A stretch of 14,521 nt of DNA, taken from contig VBFD01000036.1 in assembly GCA_005883585.1 (NCBI GenBank), forward strand, positions 1 through 14,521, given 5' to 3'. The notes below the pieces were generated by a model. That model saw nothing but the letters and a program-made list of their open reading frames with translations. It was not told the DNA's origin and did not search any database. The stretch comes from UBA10449 sp005883585 (GTDB lineage: Bacteria; Chloroflexota; Dormibacteria; Dormibacterales; Dormibacteraceae). Positions 13,428 to 14,521 of the stretch are shown in pieces. Made by a program: the position numbers and the translations under genes. Positions within the stretch are counted from its first letter, which is position 1. Every line of letters begins with the position of its first letter.

Positions 13428-14204
13428 CTACTTCGCCCCGCTCACGCCTCCGTCGATCACCAGGCCCGAGGCCATGACGAACCTCGACTCGTCGGAAGCC
13501 AGGTAAAGGGCTGCTGAGGCGACGTCCTCAGGCCTGCCGAGGTCACTCGTGAGCTGGCGCTTGCGGATCGACGCGTAACCCTCTTCGGGATCTTTGTACG
13601 ACTCCTTGAGATAGCGCTCCACGAAGGGCGTAAGGATGGTTCCGGGCAGCAGAGCGTTGACGCGGATGCCATGCTGCGCAAGGTCGACCTGCATCGACTT
13701 GGTCATCGACAGGACCGCGCCTTTCGAAGCCGCATACGAGACGCGCCGCGCCAGGCCGATCTCCGCGATGCAGGACGACATGTTGATGATCGAGCCCGAC
13801 CGCTGCTTGATCATGTAAGGCACGACCGCCCGGCTGGTCAGATACACGCCGCGGACATTCACCTTCATCACGCGGTCGAACAGGTCAGGCTCGGTCTCGA
13901 GCACATCTCCGACGCCGCTGATCCCGGCGTTGTTGAAGAGCACGTCGATGCGCTTGAATCGCTTGGCGATCCTCGCCGCCAGCGCCATGGTGTCCTGCTC
14001 GTCGGTTACATCGACGTGCTCGGCGACCGCCTCGCCTCCGGCCTTGCGAATCCCCGCGACCGTGGACTTGGCGCCGCGATCATCGACGTCAGCGACGACG
14101 ACTCGGGCTCCCTCACCCGCGAACAATCGCGCCGTCGCCTGGCCGATGCCCGACCCGGCGCCAGTGATGAGACAGACCTTGCCCTGCAGCCGCCCGCCGC
14201 TCAA
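13428..14204 (-). CDS. Short-chain dehydrogenase/reductase (SDR), classical, NAD-type
   Basis: Predicted cytosolic NAD(H)-dependent alcohol/sugar dehydrogenase of 258 residues. All classical SDR features are present: TGAGSGIG at 14-21, Asp39 at the end of the second strand (NAD preference), NNAG at 91-94, Asn116, Ser143, Tyr157 and Lys161 (YAASK), LLPGTILTP at 185-193 and VIDGG near the end. The start is TTG at 14204, which forms a TTGA overlap with the stop codon of the upstream permease gene; a weak CGGAAC lies about 9 bases before. Coupling to an RbsC-like permease suggests it oxidises the imported sugar or polyol, or a breakdown product; that is inference from context. FabG-type reductase and generic 3-hydroxy-dehydrogenase are alternatives. 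Confidence 0.9.
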   Translation of the reverse strand: MSGGRLQGKVCLITGAGSGIGQATARLFAGEGARVVVADVDDRGAKSTVAGIRKAGGEAVAEHVDVTDEQDTMALAARIAKRFKRIDVLFNNAGISGVGDVLETEPDLFDRVMKVNVRGVYLTSRAVVPYMIKQRSGSIINMSSCIAEIGLARRVSYAASKGAVLSMTKSMQVDLAQHGIRVNALLPGTILTPFVERYLKESYKDPEEGYASIRKRQLTSDLGRPEDVASAALYLASDESRFVMASGLVIDGGVSGAK

Positions 14205-14521
14205 ACGCGTTCGGTTCCGATGAGCCGAGCCAGACCGAGCGCGATGAGGATGATGGCCCCGTCGACGGCGTCGATCCAGGTGGAGCTGATGTTCGAGATC
14301 GTCAGGATGTTGGTGACGAGGCTGAGCAGGATGACGCCGGTGAGGGCGCCGATCATCCGCCCGCGTCCTCCATCGAGCGAGATTCCACCGATAACCGCCG
14401 CCGCGAAGACTTCGAAAATTAAGTTCGAGCCCTGGCCAGCCGTCACCACGGTGACGTAGCCCGCTTGCATCAATCCTCCTACTGCCGCCAGCACGCTGGC
14501 GACCATGAAGACGCCGATCCT
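14201..14521 (-). CDS. ABC transporter permease, RbsC/AraH/XylH-like, C-terminal part only
   Basis: C-terminal 106 residues of an inner-membrane ABC permease of the BPD_transp_2 family (PF02653), cut by the window edge; the frame is open to base 14521, so the ATG at 14506 is probably internal. The diagnostic segment is EVFAAAVIGGISLDGGRGR, the conserved cytoplasmic loop that contacts the ATPase in ribose/xylose/galactose-type importers. It is followed by hydrophobic helices (MIGALTGVILLSLVTNIL and AIILIALGLARLIG). The family usually works with a periplasmic sugar-binding protein and a double-domain ATPase, expected outside the window. It also includes branched-chain amino-acid permeases, but GGISLxGGRG is closer to the sugar branch. 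Its stop overlaps the SDR start, indicating one operon. Confidence 0.88.
   Translation of the reverse strand, partial: RIGVFMVASVLAAVGGLMQAGYVTVVTAGQGSNLIFEVFAAAVIGGISLDGGRGRMIGALTGVILLSLVTNILTISNISSTWIDAVDGAIILIALGLARLIGTERV

Noticed and set aside
1..14521. Mobile elements, CRISPR arrays, toxin-antitoxin or defence genes, tRNA or rRNA genes
   Set aside because: No transposase or integrase motifs, regularly spaced repeats, paired small ORFs with ribosome sites, or RNA gene signatures were seen on either strand.

Overview
This is a stretch of bacterial chromosome with strong GC bias, estimated by eye at about two thirds G+C, with short gaps between genes. It carries the end of a complex I operon (nuoM-nuoN), a B12-dependent class II ribonucleotide reductase, several short-chain dehydrogenases (SDRs) and a sugar-type ABC permease. 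Start codons include GTG and TTG, and some starts look leaderless. Together this suggests a GC-rich, probably aerobic Terrabacteria-type organism (Chloroflexota, Dormibacterota or Actinomycetota-like). Taxonomy is inference; no rRNA or clade-specific marker is present.

Layout. 3-2746 (+): end of nuoM and complete nuoN, overlapping by ATGA, followed by two related palindromic repeats 42 bp apart. 2838-3728 (+): a leucine-carboxyl-methyltransferase-like SAM methyltransferase, running tail-to-tail into 3694-5839 (-), a translationally coupled SDR plus alpha/beta-hydrolase lipoprotein pair. 5893-6582 (+): a NUDT19-like NUDIX hydrolase, divergent from that pair. 6593-7944 (-): a ComEB-type dCMP deaminase followed by an SDR-fold protein lacking the catalytic Tyr and Lys. 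8000-9004 (+): RmuC with a clear promoter. 9005-9326: a dense control region. 9327-12110 (+): nrdJ. 12114-12806 (-): a GNAT acetyltransferase. 12859-13419 (+): a VOC/glyoxalase-fold protein. 13428-14521 (-): an SDR coupled to the C-terminal end of an RbsC-like permease that runs off the window.

How the genes fit together. The centre is a DNA-precursor and DNA-maintenance neighbourhood: dCMP deaminase supplies dUMP for dTTP, NrdJ makes deoxyribonucleotides, and RmuC is a DNA-recombination-associated protein. The nrdJ upstream region holds DnaA-box-like repeats, an NrdR-box-like palindrome, a near-consensus -35/-10 promoter whose -10 overlaps a second weak NrdR-like site, and a 15-bp-stem hairpin in the predicted leader. 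This is the most interesting part of the window. The other genes look like ordinary accessory metabolism. I see no mobile element, CRISPR array, tRNA, rRNA or defence island.
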